Positions 9,755 through 19,307 of a stretch of DNA of 64,000 nucleotides are shown piece after piece (positions within the stretch are counted from its first letter, which is position 1; every line of letters starts with the position of its first letter). Under the pieces are notes generated by a model. The model was not told the origin of the DNA. It saw only the letters and a list, made by a program, of their open reading frames with translations, and searched no databases. The DNA is from Mycobacterium saskatchewanense (GTDB taxonomy: Bacteria > Actinomycetota > Actinomycetes > Mycobacteriales > Mycobacteriaceae), in assembly GCF_010729105.1 (NCBI RefSeq), contig NZ_AP022573.1, forward strand, positions 3,596,001 through 3,660,000, read 5' to 3'. The translations under genes were made by a program, and so were the position numbers.

Positions 9755-10549
9755 CTACCGGCTATCGCGCCACTTGCACAGCGTTTCCGCGGCGGTCAGG
9801 TCGTAGCCGGGGCCGTCGCACGCGACGGTCAGCAGGGTGACGCCGACGTCGACGAGGGCCTGAGCGTTGGGGACCAGCCCGCCGCCGTCCTGTACCGCGG
9901 CAGAGTGTTCGATGGCGGCCGGGTCGCGGCCGACGTCGGAGCAGTGCCGTTGCAGGACCTCCGCCTTGGCCGGGTACTCGTCGGCTGACGCGAAGCTGTG
10001 CCAGATGTCGGCGTGCTCGGCGACCAGCCGCAGCGTCTTGCGTTCCCCGCCGCCACCGATCAGTACCGGGATGTCGCGGGTCGGCGGGGGATTGAGCTTG
10101 GCCAGTCGAGACTCGATCCGGGGCAGCGCGGCCGCGAGGTCATCGAGGCGGCTACCGGCGGTCCCGAAGTCGTAGCCGTACTCGTCGTAGTCCTTCTGCT
10201 TCCAGCCCGACCCGATGCCCAGCACGAGCCGGCCGCCCGAGATGTGGTCGACGGTGCGGGCCATGTCGGCGAGCAGTTCGGGGTTGCGATAGGAGTTGCA
10301 GGTCACCAGGGCGCCGATCTCGATGCGCGACGTCTGTTCGGCCCAGGCCGCGAGCAACGTCCAGCACTCGAAGTGGGCCCCGTCGGGATCGCCGTAGAGC
10401 GGGAAGAAGTGGTCCCAGTTGAAGGCGATGTCCACGCCGATGTCCTCGCAGCGGCGGACAGCATCTCGGATCTGCCGGTACTCGGGTGCGTGCTGGGGCT
10501 GCAGCTGCACTCCGATGCGGACGGGCCGGGCGGGAAGGTCTGAGTTCAT
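9755..10549 (-). CDS. LLM-class F420-dependent oxidoreductase (Rv0044c-like)
   Basis: This 264-residue luciferase-like TIM barrel is of the mycobacterial F420-dependent type. Visible features are the N-terminal RIGVQLQPQHA strand, FNWDHFFPLYGD, the RLVLGIGSGWKQKDYDEYGYDF segment typical of LLM enzymes, and PVLIGGGGERKTLRLVAEHAD near the phosphate-binding end. The substrate is unknown. Position next to the alpha/beta hydrolase and GntR gene is conserved with M. tuberculosis Rv0043c-Rv0045c. Confidence 0.9.
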   Translation of the reverse strand: MNSDLPARPVRIGVQLQPQHAPEYRQIRDAVRRCEDIGVDIAFNWDHFFPLYGDPDGAHFECWTLLAAWAEQTSRIEIGALVTCNSYRNPELLADMARTVDHISGGRLVLGIGSGWKQKDYDEYGYDFGTAGSRLDDLAAALPRIESRLAKLNPPPTRDIPVLIGGGGERKTLRLVAEHADIWHSFASADEYPAKAEVLQRHCSDVGRDPAAIEHSAAVQDGGGLVPNAQALVDVGVTLLTVACDGPGYDLTAAETLCKWRDSR

Positions 10550-10564
10550 ACGACCACCGTAAGC

Positions 10565-11479
10565 TCAGCGCGCGTCAAGCACCTCGCGCAGCAGGCCGAT
10601 CAGCGCCCTCGGCTGGTCGCTCTGCACGGAGTGCCCCGCGCCATCGACAATTTGGGCTCGCCGGAAATGCCTTGCGCGCCTGCTGAGTTCGGCAGCATCC
10701 TCGTCGGTGACGAACCCGGACTTGCCACCGCGCACCAGGGTGACGGGTGCCGACAGCGCGTCGACGTCGGCCCAGAGGCCGGTGAAGTCGGGGAAGGTGC
10801 GGATGGCGTCGTAGCGCCAGGTCCAGCTGCCGTTGTCCAGCCGGCGCGAGTTGTGAAACACCCCGCGACGCAGCGCCTTGACCTCGCGGTGGGGCGCTGC
10901 GGCGACGGTCAGGTCCAGCATCGCCTGGAAGCTTTCGAATTCACGCTCGCCGTGCATCAACGCGACGGTGCCCTGCTGTTCCTTGGTCATCTCCGAGTGC
11001 CGTTGCAGTGCCGAAGGCGTGACGTCGATGAGGACGAGTTCGTTCACCAGTTCGGGCGCCGCCGCTCCCAGGCTGATGGCGGTCAGCCCGCCCAGCGACA
11101 TGCCGACCACGAGCTCGGCGCCGGGCGCGTGTTCGCGCAGCGCGGGCAACACCGCCTCGGCGTTGAGCCTGGGCGAATAGTCGCCGTCCTCGCGCCACGC
11201 CGAATGGCCATGCCCGGGCAGGTCGATGGCCAGGGCGGGCTCGCCGAGGCCGACGATCACGGTGTCCCAGGTGTGGGCGTTCTGGCCGCCGCCGTGCAGG
11301 AAGACGATCCGCGGGGGAGTGACGCCCCAGCGCAGCGCGCTGATGCGGCCCTCGCCCGCGCCGGCCTCGACCCGCTCCACGTTCGGCAGCGGCCCCGTAA
11401 ACCCGGCCTGTTCGGCGTTCTCGGCCAGCAGCGAGAACTCGGATAATCCGGTCAGTTCGTCTTCGGATATCTCGGTCAC
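10565..11479 (-). CDS. alpha/beta hydrolase, esterase (Rv0045c-like)
   Basis: A 304-residue alpha/beta hydrolase. The oxyanion-hole strand is FLHGGGQNAHTWD, the nucleophile elbow is GMSLGG, and the catalytic His lies in GAGHSVQSDQP. The acid is probably the Asp in the strand before SGFVTDED. The ORF is open far upstream, but homology with Rv0045c (a structurally characterised esterase of about 298 residues) begins at a GTG giving VTEISEDELTG, so that start is used. It lies beside the F420 oxidoreductase gene with a 15-base gap. Confidence 0.9.
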   Translation of the reverse strand: MTEISEDELTGLSEFSLLAENAEQAGFTGPLPNVERVEAGAGEGRISALRWGVTPPRIVFLHGGGQNAHTWDTVIVGLGEPALAIDLPGHGHSAWREDGDYSPRLNAEAVLPALREHAPGAELVVGMSLGGLTAISLGAAAPELVNELVLIDVTPSALQRHSEMTKEQQGTVALMHGEREFESFQAMLDLTVAAAPHREVKALRRGVFHNSRRLDNGSWTWRYDAIRTFPDFTGLWADVDALSAPVTLVRGGKSGFVTDEDAAELSRRARHFRRAQIVDGAGHSVQSDQPRALIGLLREVLDAR

Positions 11480-11604
11480 GAGCTCTGACCCTACGAACTG
11501 GTCCCGGCCCGGGGAAGAGGCCCGTCCGGTTTCGAGACGCGCAGACACAAATGTGCGGTGAGATCGCACCCGGCGACCCCACCGCACATTCGGTGAAGGC
11601 GGAA

Positions 11605-12711
11605 CTACCCCTCGATGATGAACTCTTCCAGCTGAGCGCGCGCGACGTCGTCGGGCAGCTGCTGCGGCGGGCTCTTCATCAGGTAGGCCGACGCCGGGAT
11701 CACCGGGCCGCCGATGCCGCGGTCCTTGGCGATCTTGGCCGCGCGGACCGCGTCGATGATGACGCCCGCCGAGTTCGGCGAGTCCCACACCTCGAGCTTG
11801 TATTCCAGGTTGAGCGGCACGTCGCCGAAGGCGCGGCCCTCCAGGCGCACGTACGCCCACTTGCGGTCATCGAGCCAGCCCACGTGATCGGACGGACCGA
11901 TGTGGACGTCCTTGGTTTTGAACTCACGCTGCAAGTTGCTCGTGACGGCTTGGGTCTTGGAGATCTTCTTGGACTCCAGCCGCTCGCGCTCGAGCATGTT
12001 GAGGAAGTCCATGTTGCCACCCACGTTGAGCTGCATGGTGCGGTCGAGCTGCACGCCGCGGTCCTCGAACAGCTTGGCCATCACCCGGTGGGTGATCGTC
12101 GCGCCGACCTGGCTCTTGATGTCGTCACCGACGATCGGCACGCCCGCGTCGGCGAACTTCTTGGCCCACACCGGGTCCGACGCGATGAACACGGGCAGCG
12201 CGTTGACGAACGCGACGCCGGCGTCGATGGCGCACTGGGCGTAGAACTTGTCGGCCTCTTCTGAACCGACAGGAAGATAGGACACCAACACGTCGACCTT
12301 GGCATCCTTGAGCACCTTGACCACGTCGACGGCCTCGGCGTCGGACACCTCGATCGTGTCGGCGTAGTACTTGCCGATGCCATCGAGGGTCGGGCCGCGC
12401 TGCACCACCACGTCGGTCGGCGGCACGTCGGCGATCTTGATGGTGTTGTTCTCCGACGCAAAGATCGCCTCCGAAAGGTCGAAGCCGACCTTCTTGGCGT
12501 CCACGTCGAAGGCGGCCACGAACTTCACGTCGCGCACGTGGTACTGGCCGAACTTCACGTGCATCAGCCCGGGCACGGTGCTGTTCGGGTCCGCGTCCTG
12601 GTAATACTGCACGCCCTGAACCAGCGATGACGCGCAGTTCCCGACGCCGACGATGGCGACTCGAACCTCCGTCTGCGCCTCTTCCGCCTTCGGCGGCTGC
12701 TGCTCACTCAT
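11605..12711 (-). CDS. ino1: inositol-1-phosphate synthase
   Basis: This enzyme converts glucose-6-phosphate to myo-inositol-1-phosphate with NAD. It is the entry point to phosphatidylinositol, mannosylated glycolipids and mycothiol. The 368-residue protein is close to the M. tuberculosis enzyme. The dinucleotide-binding segment is [13 protein letters not shown]; the active-site region includes [16 protein letters not shown] and [12 protein letters not shown]. The MSEQQ start is used, preceded by TAGGAGAA. It lies 75 bases downstream of the PadR-type regulator on the same strand, as in M. tuberculosis. Confidence 0.97.
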   Translation of the reverse strand: MSEQQPPKAEEAQTEVRVAIVGVGNCASSLVQGVQYYQDADPNSTVPGLMHVKFGQYHVRDVKFVAAFDVDAKKVGFDLSEAIFASENNTIKIADVPPTDVVVQRGPTLDGIGKYYADTIEVSDAEAVDVVKVLKDAKVDVLVSYLPVGSEEADKFYAQCAIDAGVAFVNALPVFIASDPVWAKKFADAGVPIVGDDIKSQVGATITHRVMAKLFEDRGVQLDRTMQLNVGGNMDFLNMLERERLESKKISKTQAVTSNLQREFKTKDVHIGPSDHVGWLDDRKWAYVRLEGRAFGDVPLNLEYKLEVWDSPNSAGVIIDAVRAAKIAKDRGIGGPVIPASAYLMKSPPQQLPDDVARAQLEEFIIEG

Positions 12712-12786
12712 AGGGCGTTCTCCTAACTCCATAACCTCTGGTCCCCGGTTTCGGGCTGTCGATCGTTCTGTGCTGGTGTTTGGTGC

Positions 12787-13323
12787 CTATTCGGAGAGGC
12801 CGGGCATGGCCCGCTCCGCGGCGATGAGTTCGTTGAGCCACTTGACTTCACGCTCACTGGACTCGAGCCCGAGCTGATGCAGCTGTCGGGTGTAGCGGTC
12901 GAAAGAACTGCTGGCCCGCGCCACCGCCTCGCGCAGGCCCTCACGGCGCTCCTCGACCTGACGGCGGCGACCTTCCAGGATCCGCATCCGCGCCTCCGCC
13001 GGAGTCCGGTTGAAGAACGCGAGGTGCACCCCGAAGCCGTCGTCGGTGTAGTTGTGCGGACCGGTGTCGGCCACCAACTCGGTGAAGCGTCTCCGACCCT
13101 CGTCGGTGAGCTGGTAGACCCGACGTGCCCGACGGACCGGCGTGCCGGCGGGGGCCGCGTTCTCGGCGATCAGACCGTCCGCCTGCATCCGGCGCAGGGC
13201 CGGGTACAGCGAACCGTACGAGAACGCCCGGAACGCCCCCAGCAGGCCGGTCAGCCGCTTACGCAGCTCGTAGCCATGCATCGGCGACTCGATGAGGAGT
13301 CCCAGGATGGCGAGCTCGAGCAT
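12787..13323 (-). CDS. PadR family transcriptional regulator (Rv0047c-like)
   Basis: A 178-residue PadR/VirR-type regulator. The N-terminal winged helix has the family pattern LAILGLLIESPMHGYELRKRL, then GSLYPALRRMQADGL, and a wing with RARRVYQLTDEG. The C-terminal part (about 110-178) is a charged dimerisation helix bundle. A strong Shine-Dalgarno (GAGGAGGTGA) precedes the ATG. It sits upstream of ino1 on the same strand and may be co-transcribed with it. A short inverted repeat about 54 bases upstream of its start is a candidate autoregulatory site. Confidence 0.92.
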   Translation of the reverse strand: MLELAILGLLIESPMHGYELRKRLTGLLGAFRAFSYGSLYPALRRMQADGLIAENAAPAGTPVRRARRVYQLTDEGRRRFTELVADTGPHNYTDDGFGVHLAFFNRTPAEARMRILEGRRRQVEERREGLREAVARASSSFDRYTRQLHQLGLESSEREVKWLNELIAAERAMPGLSE

Positions 13324-13376
13324 CGACTCACCTCCTCTTCATGGCTGTTACGACGGTCCGACGCCTCGCGCAATCG

Positions 13377-13389
13377 TATCGTTTCGATA
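13377..13389. promoter_or_regulatory. inverted repeat upstream of the PadR gene
   Basis: TATCG-TTT-CGATA: perfect 5-base arms around a 3-base spacer in an AT-richer patch between the divergent PadR and DUF1707 genes. PadR proteins commonly bind palindromes at their own promoter, so this is a candidate operator. The assignment is inference. Confidence 0.35.
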
Positions 13390-13458
13390 TATTCGCCACA
13401 ACACTACCGCGCGTTGGTGCGACATTAGTCACCGCTTTGCCTGCGATTCAACCCGAGA

Positions 13459-14337
13459 TCAGGGCAGGTTGACGCGCTTGATCGTGCCGTCACCTGCGAA
13501 GACGATGAATCCACCGCCGTAGTCGCTGGAGACGTACACCGACAGAGACAGCGAGCCCGGTGCGGTCGGGTCCGTCGCCGGTTCGATGACGAGGTAGGTG
13601 GTCTTCACGTCGGACGGCTTCATGTGCAGCGTCTCGGGGGAGCCGCGCATGATCCCGACCGTCGCGGTGATGTCGAACTTGCTCAGGTCGACGGGCACCG
13701 GCCCGTCCGCGGAGCTCTTCGCGGAGCTGGTGGGGTCGCCCCACCCGCCCCGGTAGTCGTAGGCCAGCACGCGCCGGTCGTCGGAGGGGTCGGGGCGGTC
13801 GAGCACGGCGTACGTCGGATAGACCACCAGCCGGTAACCGACGGTGTCGCCGAATCTCTTGCGTGTTTGCTCCATCAGGCCAGTGAGCCCGCCCACCGAG
13901 TGCAACTCCGTGGGCGGGGTCAGCACCACCGGTCCCACCCCGTCGGGTTTGGCGCCGGGATCGGTCGTGAAGTCCAGCGGCGACTTGGTGTTGCCGTACA
14001 GCCCCCAGCCGATCCCCATGCCCAGCAGCACGGACGCCACGAAGGCGATCGCCAGGAGCGCCCAACCGTTGGGGGTGGCGAGCCGCCGCGCCCGCGTGAC
14101 GGGTGGCGGCTGCAGCACGGCACTCCCGGATTGCAGGTCCGACACCAAGGCCCGCAGGTCGCCGAGGGTGACGGCGCTGGTGGCCGTGCTGACACGCTGT
14201 TGATGCTCTGCCATCGACAGCTCGCCGTCGTTGAGGGCGTCGTCGAGGACCTTGCAGGTCTCTTGCCGGTCGCTGTCTTTGGCGCGGGTCGACGATGTCG
14301 CCTCACCGGTGAGCGGTGTCCCGAGCACTTTCGCCAC
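13459..14337 (-). CDS. DUF1707 membrane protein (Rv0048c-like)
   Basis: This 292-residue protein has an N-terminal DUF1707 domain at about residues 20-70 (SDRQETCKVLDDALNDGELS, then VTLGDLRALVSDL). One transmembrane helix at about 92-113 (WALLAIAFVASVLLGMGIGWGL) is followed by an extracytoplasmic domain of about 175 residues. It is the positional orthologue of Rv0048c. The function is unknown; DUF1707 proteins are common in Actinobacteria and often carry a membrane helix. Confidence 0.85.
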   Translation of the reverse strand: MAKVLGTPLTGEATSSTRAKDSDRQETCKVLDDALNDGELSMAEHQQRVSTATSAVTLGDLRALVSDLQSGSAVLQPPPVTRARRLATPNGWALLAIAFVASVLLGMGIGWGLYGNTKSPLDFTTDPGAKPDGVGPVVLTPPTELHSVGGLTGLMEQTRKRFGDTVGYRLVVYPTYAVLDRPDPSDDRRVLAYDYRGGWGDPTSSAKSSADGPVPVDLSKFDITATVGIMRGSPETLHMKPSDVKTTYLVIEPATDPTAPGSLSLSVYVSSDYGGGFIVFAGDGTIKRVNLP

Positions 14338-14445
14338 GCGATGATCGTAGAAGTCAGCCGGCGTTCAGCACAGTCGCTGGCGGCGCGGCCGGTGACAGCC
14401 TTGGTTGCGTATCAGCGCCGCGGATGGCGACGTACTCTGGTCATC

Positions 14446-14868
14446 GTGCGACTGCAGCGACAGGTGGTGGACTACGCGCTTCGGCGCCGTTCCCTGCTGG
14501 CCGAGGTTTATTCGGGCCGCACCGGTGTGTCCGAGGTGTGTGACGCGAACCCGTACCTGCTGCGCGCGGCGAAGTTCCACGGCAAGACGAGCAAGGTGAT
14601 GTGCCCGATCTGCCGCAAGGAACAACTCACGCTGGTTTCGTGGGTCTTCGGCGAGCACCTGGGCCCGGTTTCGGGCTCGGCGCGGACCGCAGAAGAGTTG
14701 GTTTTACTGGCCACCCGTTTCGATGAGTTTGCCGTCCACGTCGTGGAGGTTTGCCGGACCTGCAGCTGGAACCACTTGGTCAAGTCGTATGTCCTCGGCG
14801 CGGTGCGTCCCCCGAAGGGCACGCGACGGCGAACGGCGCGCAACGGCGCCCGCACGGCCATTGAGTAG
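14446..14868 (+). CDS. DUF5318 protein (Rv0049-like)
   Basis: A 140-residue cytoplasmic protein nearly identical in pattern to Rv0049, starting VRLQRQVVDYALRRRSLL. Two CxxC pairs, CPIC at about residue 52 and CRTC near residue 102, suggest a zinc ribbon; VCDANPYLLRAA is a conserved family segment. The ORF is open far upstream but homology begins at this GTG. It precedes ponA1 directly; the ponA1 start overlaps the end of this gene, so it may be linked to cell-wall synthesis. No function is proven. Confidence 0.88.
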   Translation: MRLQRQVVDYALRRRSLLAEVYSGRTGVSEVCDANPYLLRAAKFHGKTSKVMCPICRKEQLTLVSWVFGEHLGPVSGSARTAEELVLLATRFDEFAVHVVEVCRTCSWNHLVKSYVLGAVRPPKGTRRRTARNGARTAIE

Positions 14869-17413
14869 CGAAGGGCGCCACGACCAGTCGCCGGGTGACC
14901 CGCATACGTCAGCGACTGAGCGGGTGGGCAAGCACGAGGCTTTTGAGGGCACAGCCGGTCGGAGCGTGCCGCCGGTACGCGGCCATCGGCGTGGGGTACC
15001 CCCGGACGACCGGTTGACCACGGTCCTGCCGCCCGTCGTCGACGATCGGTCGCCGCGGCGGTCCGACCCCATCGACGACGTCCGAGCCGCGCTGGGGGGA
15101 ACTTCGACGGGCCCGGTGCAACGGGACGCGATCGAGGAGGTCAAGGCCGCGCTGGACGGGCGGGCGACGACCTCGCCACGGCGCGACCACCTGTTCTCCG
15201 GTGACCAACCGCCACCGGGGCCCCGGCGGCCGGCCCAGCCGGGACACCGAGTTGCCGGCCGCGGCCCCGACTGGAATTGGACGCAGCAGATCAACTGGCT
15301 GTGGGTGCGCCGAGCGGCCTACCTGACCGCCGCGATGCTGGTGCTGCTCCCACTCGTCACCTTCGGGATGGCGTACTTCATCGTCGACGTGCCCAAGCCG
15401 GGCAACATCCGGACCAACCAGGTGTCCACGATCCTGGCCAGTGACGGCTCCGAGATCGCCAAAATCATCCCTCCCGAGGGCAATCGGGTCGACGTAAATC
15501 TCAGCCAGGTGCCGGTGCACGTCCGCCAGGCGGTGATCGCCGCCGAGGACCGTAACTTCTACACCAACCCGGGCTTCTCGTTCACCGGCTTTGCCCGCGC
15601 GGTGAACAACGACCTCTTCGGCGGCGGAGACCTGCAGGGCGGTTCGACGATCACCCAGCAGTACGTGAAGAACGCGCTCGTCGGTTCCGCGCAGCACGGG
15701 GTAAGCGGCCTCGTGCGCAAGGCCAAGGAACTCGTGATCGCCACCAAGATGTCGGGGGAGTGGTCGAAAGACGATGTGCTGCAGGCCTACCTGAACATCA
15801 TCTATTTCGGTCGGGGCGCCTACGGGATCTCCGCCGCCGCCAAGGCCTATTTCGACAAACCGGTCGACCAGCTCACCGTGTCCGAGGGAGCGCTGCTGGC
15901 GGCCCTGATCCGTCGGCCGTCCTCGCTGGACCCCGCGGTTGATCCCAAGGGCGCCGCGGCCCGCTGGAACTGGGTCCTCGACGGCATGGTGGAAACCAAA
16001 GCGTTGTCACCGAGTGATCGCGCCGCCCAGGTGTTTCCGGCGACGGTGCCGCCCGACGTGGCACGCGAGCAGAACCAGACCAGCGGTCCCAACGGGCTGA
16101 TTGAACGCCAGGTGACCAAAGAACTCATGGAGCTGTTCAACATCGATGAGCAGACGTTGAACACCCAAGGCCTGCAGGTCACCACGACGATCGACCCGAA
16201 AGCGCAGCAGGCCGCGGAGAAGGCGGTGTCGAAGTACCTCGACGGGCAGGACCCGGACATGCGCGCCGCCGTGGTCTCGATCGACCCGCACAACGGTGAC
16301 ATTCGCGCCTACTACGGCGGCTCGGACGCCAACGGTTTCGACTTCGCGCAGGCCGGGCTGCAGACGGGCTCGTCGTTCAAGGTGTTCGCGCTGGTGGCCG
16401 CCCTCGAGCAAGGGATCGGCCTGGGGTATCAGGTCGACAGCTCGCCGCTGACGGTCGACGGCATCAAGATCACCAACGTCGACGGTGAGAGTTGCGGGAC
16501 GTGCAACATCGCCCAGGCGCTCAAGCAATCGTTGAACACCTCGTACTACCGGCTGATGCTCAAGCTCAAGGGCGGCGCGCAGGCGGTCGCGGACGCGGCG
16601 CACCAGGCCGGCATCGCCACCAGCTTCCCCGGCGTCGAGCACACGCTGTCCGAGGACGGCAAGGGCGGCCCACCCAACAACGGTGTGGTGCTGGGTCAGT
16701 ACGAGACCCGGCCGATCGACATGGCGTCGGCCTACGCCACGCTGGCGGACTCCGGGGTCTATCACCGGCCGCATTTCGTGCAGAAGGTGGTCAACTCCGA
16801 GGGACAGGTCCTGTTCGACGCCGGCAGTAGGGACAACGCGGGCGAGCAGCGCATCGACAAGGCCGTCGCCGACAACGTCACCGCGGCCATGGAGCCCATC
16901 GCGAGCTATTCGCGCGGACACAGCCTGGCCGGCGGCCGGCCGTCGGCGGCCAAGACGGGCATCACGCAGTTTGGGGACACCACCTCCGACAAGGACGCCT
17001 GGATGGTGGGCTACACGCCGTCGTTGTCGACGGCGGTGTGGGTCGGCACGGTCAAGGGCGACAAGCCGCTGGTAACCGCCTCGGGCGCGCCGGTTTACGG
17101 TTCCGGGCTGCCGTCGGACATCTGGAAGGCGACGATGGACGGCGCGCTGAAGGGCACCTCCAACGAGTCTTTCCCCAAGCCGACCGAGATCGGTGGCTAC
17201 GCGGGCGTGCCGGCGGCGCCGCCGCCTCCGCCGCCATCGGAGACGGTCATTCAGCCAACGGTCGAGATCGCCCCCGGCATCACGATTCCGGTGGGTCCCC
17301 CCACGACGATTCCCGCCGGGCCGCCGCCACCCGGTGGGCCGGGCGGTCCGCCTGGTGGCGGCGTCCCGCCGGGCGGTCCGCAAGCCCCGCCGCCGGGCCA
17401 GCCGCCGCCGTGA
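14861..17413 (+). CDS. ponA1: bifunctional penicillin-binding protein 1A (PonA1)
   Basis: This class A PBP performs glycan polymerisation and transpeptidation at the cell envelope. A cytoplasmic N-terminus of about 155 residues is followed by one membrane helix (AAMLVLLPLVTFGMAYFIV). The glycosyltransferase domain has AAEDRNFYTNPG and GGSTITQQYVKN. The transpeptidase domain has the nucleophile motif TGSSFK, SLN, and KTGITQFG in place of the usual KTGT. The C-terminus is Pro-rich. The TTG start beginning xSSEGRHDQS overlaps the preceding stop and fits mycobacterial orthologues; a GTG at 14924 is an alternative. Confidence 0.94.
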   Translation: MSSEGRHDQSPGDPHTSATERVGKHEAFEGTAGRSVPPVRGHRRGVPPDDRLTTVLPPVVDDRSPRRSDPIDDVRAALGGTSTGPVQRDAIEEVKAALDGRATTSPRRDHLFSGDQPPPGPRRPAQPGHRVAGRGPDWNWTQQINWLWVRRAAYLTAAMLVLLPLVTFGMAYFIVDVPKPGNIRTNQVSTILASDGSEIAKIIPPEGNRVDVNLSQVPVHVRQAVIAAEDRNFYTNPGFSFTGFARAVNNDLFGGGDLQGGSTITQQYVKNALVGSAQHGVSGLVRKAKELVIATKMSGEWSKDDVLQAYLNIIYFGRGAYGISAAAKAYFDKPVDQLTVSEGALLAALIRRPSSLDPAVDPKGAAARWNWVLDGMVETKALSPSDRAAQVFPATVPPDVAREQNQTSGPNGLIERQVTKELMELFNIDEQTLNTQGLQVTTTIDPKAQQAAEKAVSKYLDGQDPDMRAAVVSIDPHNGDIRAYYGGSDANGFDFAQAGLQTGSSFKVFALVAALEQGIGLGYQVDSSPLTVDGIKITNVDGESCGTCNIAQALKQSLNTSYYRLMLKLKGGAQAVADAAHQAGIATSFPGVEHTLSEDGKGGPPNNGVVLGQYETRPIDMASAYATLADSGVYHRPHFVQKVVNSEGQVLFDAGSRDNAGEQRIDKAVADNVTAAMEPIASYSRGHSLAGGRPSAAKTGITQFGDTTSDKDAWMVGYTPSLSTAVWVGTVKGDKPLVTASGAPVYGSGLPSDIWKATMDGALKGTSNESFPKPTEIGGYAGVPAAPPPPPPSETVIQPTVEIAPGITIPVGPPTTIPAGPPPPGGPGGPPGGGVPPGGPQAPPPGQPPP

Positions 17414-19104
17414 CGGGCGCCCAACCGCAAAGCGCCATAGGCACCGAACCCCGCAGCGCCACCATTTCGCCGCAGCCGCTGGCCGCGGACCTGCGCAGCG
17501 TCGGCAATCGCGATTGTCCCAGCCGCACCGACGTTCTGGGGTCCGCGCTCGCGGAGGTCATCGGCGGACCGGTGGGCCGGCACGCGCTGATCGGGCGTGG
17601 CCGGCTCATGACGCCGGTGCGTGCGATGTTCGTGATGGCGCTGGTGTTCTTGGCTCTGGGCTGGTCGACCAAGGCCGCATGCCTGCAGAGCACCGGCACC
17701 GGGACCGGTGATCAGCGGGTCGCTAATTGGGACAACCAGCGCGCCTATTACGAGCTGTGCTATTCGGACACGGTGCCGCTCTACGGCGCGGAGCTGTTGA
17801 GCCAGGGCAAGTTTCCGTACAAATCCAGCTGGATAGAGACCGACGGAAGCGGTGCCCCGCAGACGCAATACAACGGCAAGCCTGCGGTGCGCTATATGGA
17901 GTATCCGGTGCTCACGGGCGTCTATCAGTACGTATCGATGGCGGTGGCCAAGAGCTACACCGCGCTGAGCAAGCTGGCTCCGGTGCCGGTGGTCGCCGAG
18001 GTCGTGATGTTCTTCGATGTCGCGGCGTTCGGGCTGGCGCTGGCCTGGCTGGCCACCGTCTGGGCCACGGCGGGGCTGGCGGGGCGCCGGGTATGGGATG
18101 CGGCGTTGGTGGCCGCGTCGCCGCTGGTGATTTTTCAGATCTTCACCAACTTCGACGCGCTGGCAACGGGTTTCGCGATGGCCGGCCTGCTGGCGTGGGC
18201 GCGGCGTAGGCCGGTGTTGGCCGGTGTCCTGATCGGGCTGGGCGCCGCCGCCAAGCTGTATCCCTTGCTGTTCTTGGGTCCGATGTTGGTGCTCGGCATT
18301 CGCACCCGCCGCCTCGGCGCGCTTGCCCGCACCGCCGGGGCGGCCGCGGTGACCTGGTTGGCGGTGAATCTGCCGGTGCTGCTGCTCTTTCCGCGGGGGT
18401 GGTCCGAGTTCTTCCGGCTCAACACGCGACGCGGCGATGACATGGATTCGGTGTACAACGTCGTGAAGTCGTTCACGGGCTGGCGCGGCTTCGACCCGAA
18501 GCTGGGTTTCTGGCAGCCGCCCGTGGTGCTGAACGCGGTGGTGGCCGTGTTGTTCCTGGTGTGTTGCGCGGCAATCACCTACGTCGCGCTCACTGCTCCG
18601 CAACGGCCGCGGGTGGCGCAGCTGTTGTTCCTCGTGGTGGCGGCCTTCCTGCTGACCAACAAGGTGTGGAGCCCGCAGTTCTCGTTGTGGCTGGTGCCGC
18701 TGGCGGTGCTGGCCCTGCCGCATCGCCGAGTGCTCTTGGCGTGGATGACCATTGACGCCCTGGTGTGGGTGCCGCGGATGTATTACCTCTACGGGAATCC
18801 GAACCGCTCCCTGCCCGACCAATTCTTCACCACGACCGTGTTGCTGCGTGACATCGCGGTGGTCGCGCTGTGCGCGCTGGTGGTACGGCAGATCTATCGC
18901 CCCGAGGAGGACCTGGTGCGCTGGGCCGGCCGGGTGGACGATCCGACCGGCGGCCCGTTCGATCGGGCGCCCGACGCCCCCCTGAACTGGCTGCCGGGCT
19001 GGCTGCGCCCGGCCACTGCCCGTGCGCCGGAGGTCGACGCTGCGGGCGAGCAGCAACCGCGGTCCGACTCCAGGCGGGCCACTCAGCACGTCGGCTCGGC
19101 ATAA
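17410..19104 (+). CDS. GT87/DUF2029-type polytopic membrane protein (Rv0051-like)
   Basis: A 564-residue multi-pass protein with about ten hydrophobic segments, resembling the GT-C/GT87 mannosyltransferase-like family (DUF2029). Visible landmarks are a first helix after RGRLMTPVRAM, the extracytoplasmic loop WDNQRAYYELCYSDTVPLYG, and the late NKVWSPQFSLWLVPL motif typical of this family. GTG start overlaps the ponA1 stop (GTGA), so the two are translationally coupled, as with Rv0050-Rv0051. A role in envelope polysaccharide or lipid glycosylation is plausible but unproven. Confidence 0.85.
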   Translation: MTGAQPQSAIGTEPRSATISPQPLAADLRSVGNRDCPSRTDVLGSALAEVIGGPVGRHALIGRGRLMTPVRAMFVMALVFLALGWSTKAACLQSTGTGTGDQRVANWDNQRAYYELCYSDTVPLYGAELLSQGKFPYKSSWIETDGSGAPQTQYNGKPAVRYMEYPVLTGVYQYVSMAVAKSYTALSKLAPVPVVAEVVMFFDVAAFGLALAWLATVWATAGLAGRRVWDAALVAASPLVIFQIFTNFDALATGFAMAGLLAWARRRPVLAGVLIGLGAAAKLYPLLFLGPMLVLGIRTRRLGALARTAGAAAVTWLAVNLPVLLLFPRGWSEFFRLNTRRGDDMDSVYNVVKSFTGWRGFDPKLGFWQPPVVLNAVVAVLFLVCCAAITYVALTAPQRPRVAQLLFLVVAAFLLTNKVWSPQFSLWLVPLAVLALPHRRVLLAWMTIDALVWVPRMYYLYGNPNRSLPDQFFTTTVLLRDIAVVALCALVVRQIYRPEEDLVRWAGRVDDPTGGPFDRAPDAPLNWLPGWLRPATARAPEVDAAGEQQPRSDSRRATQHVGSA

Positions 19105-19307
19105 CGCGGCTTTCCGAATCGGGGACCGCGGAACGCTTCGCCGCGGCTGTGAGACCGCCGTCACGGGCTGACGCTCATGCGATCGTGTGGCGGCGATTCA
19201 CAACCGAAATTCGTCGTTCGGTAACCGGCCCTTCCCTTGTGCTGCACCGGAGGACAGAACCATCGGGACGTCCGGCGTATCCGACCCGGGCCAGAAGGAG
19301 CGTCTCA

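Noticed and set aside
17160..17412. Pro-rich repeats at the end of ponA1 as a separate repeat element
   Set aside because: They encode the usual Pro/Gly-rich C-terminus of mycobacterial PonA1.
17251..19164. A 637-codon minus-strand frame
   Set aside because: Shadow of the Rv0051-like membrane protein; His/Arg/Gln-rich, no family resemblance.
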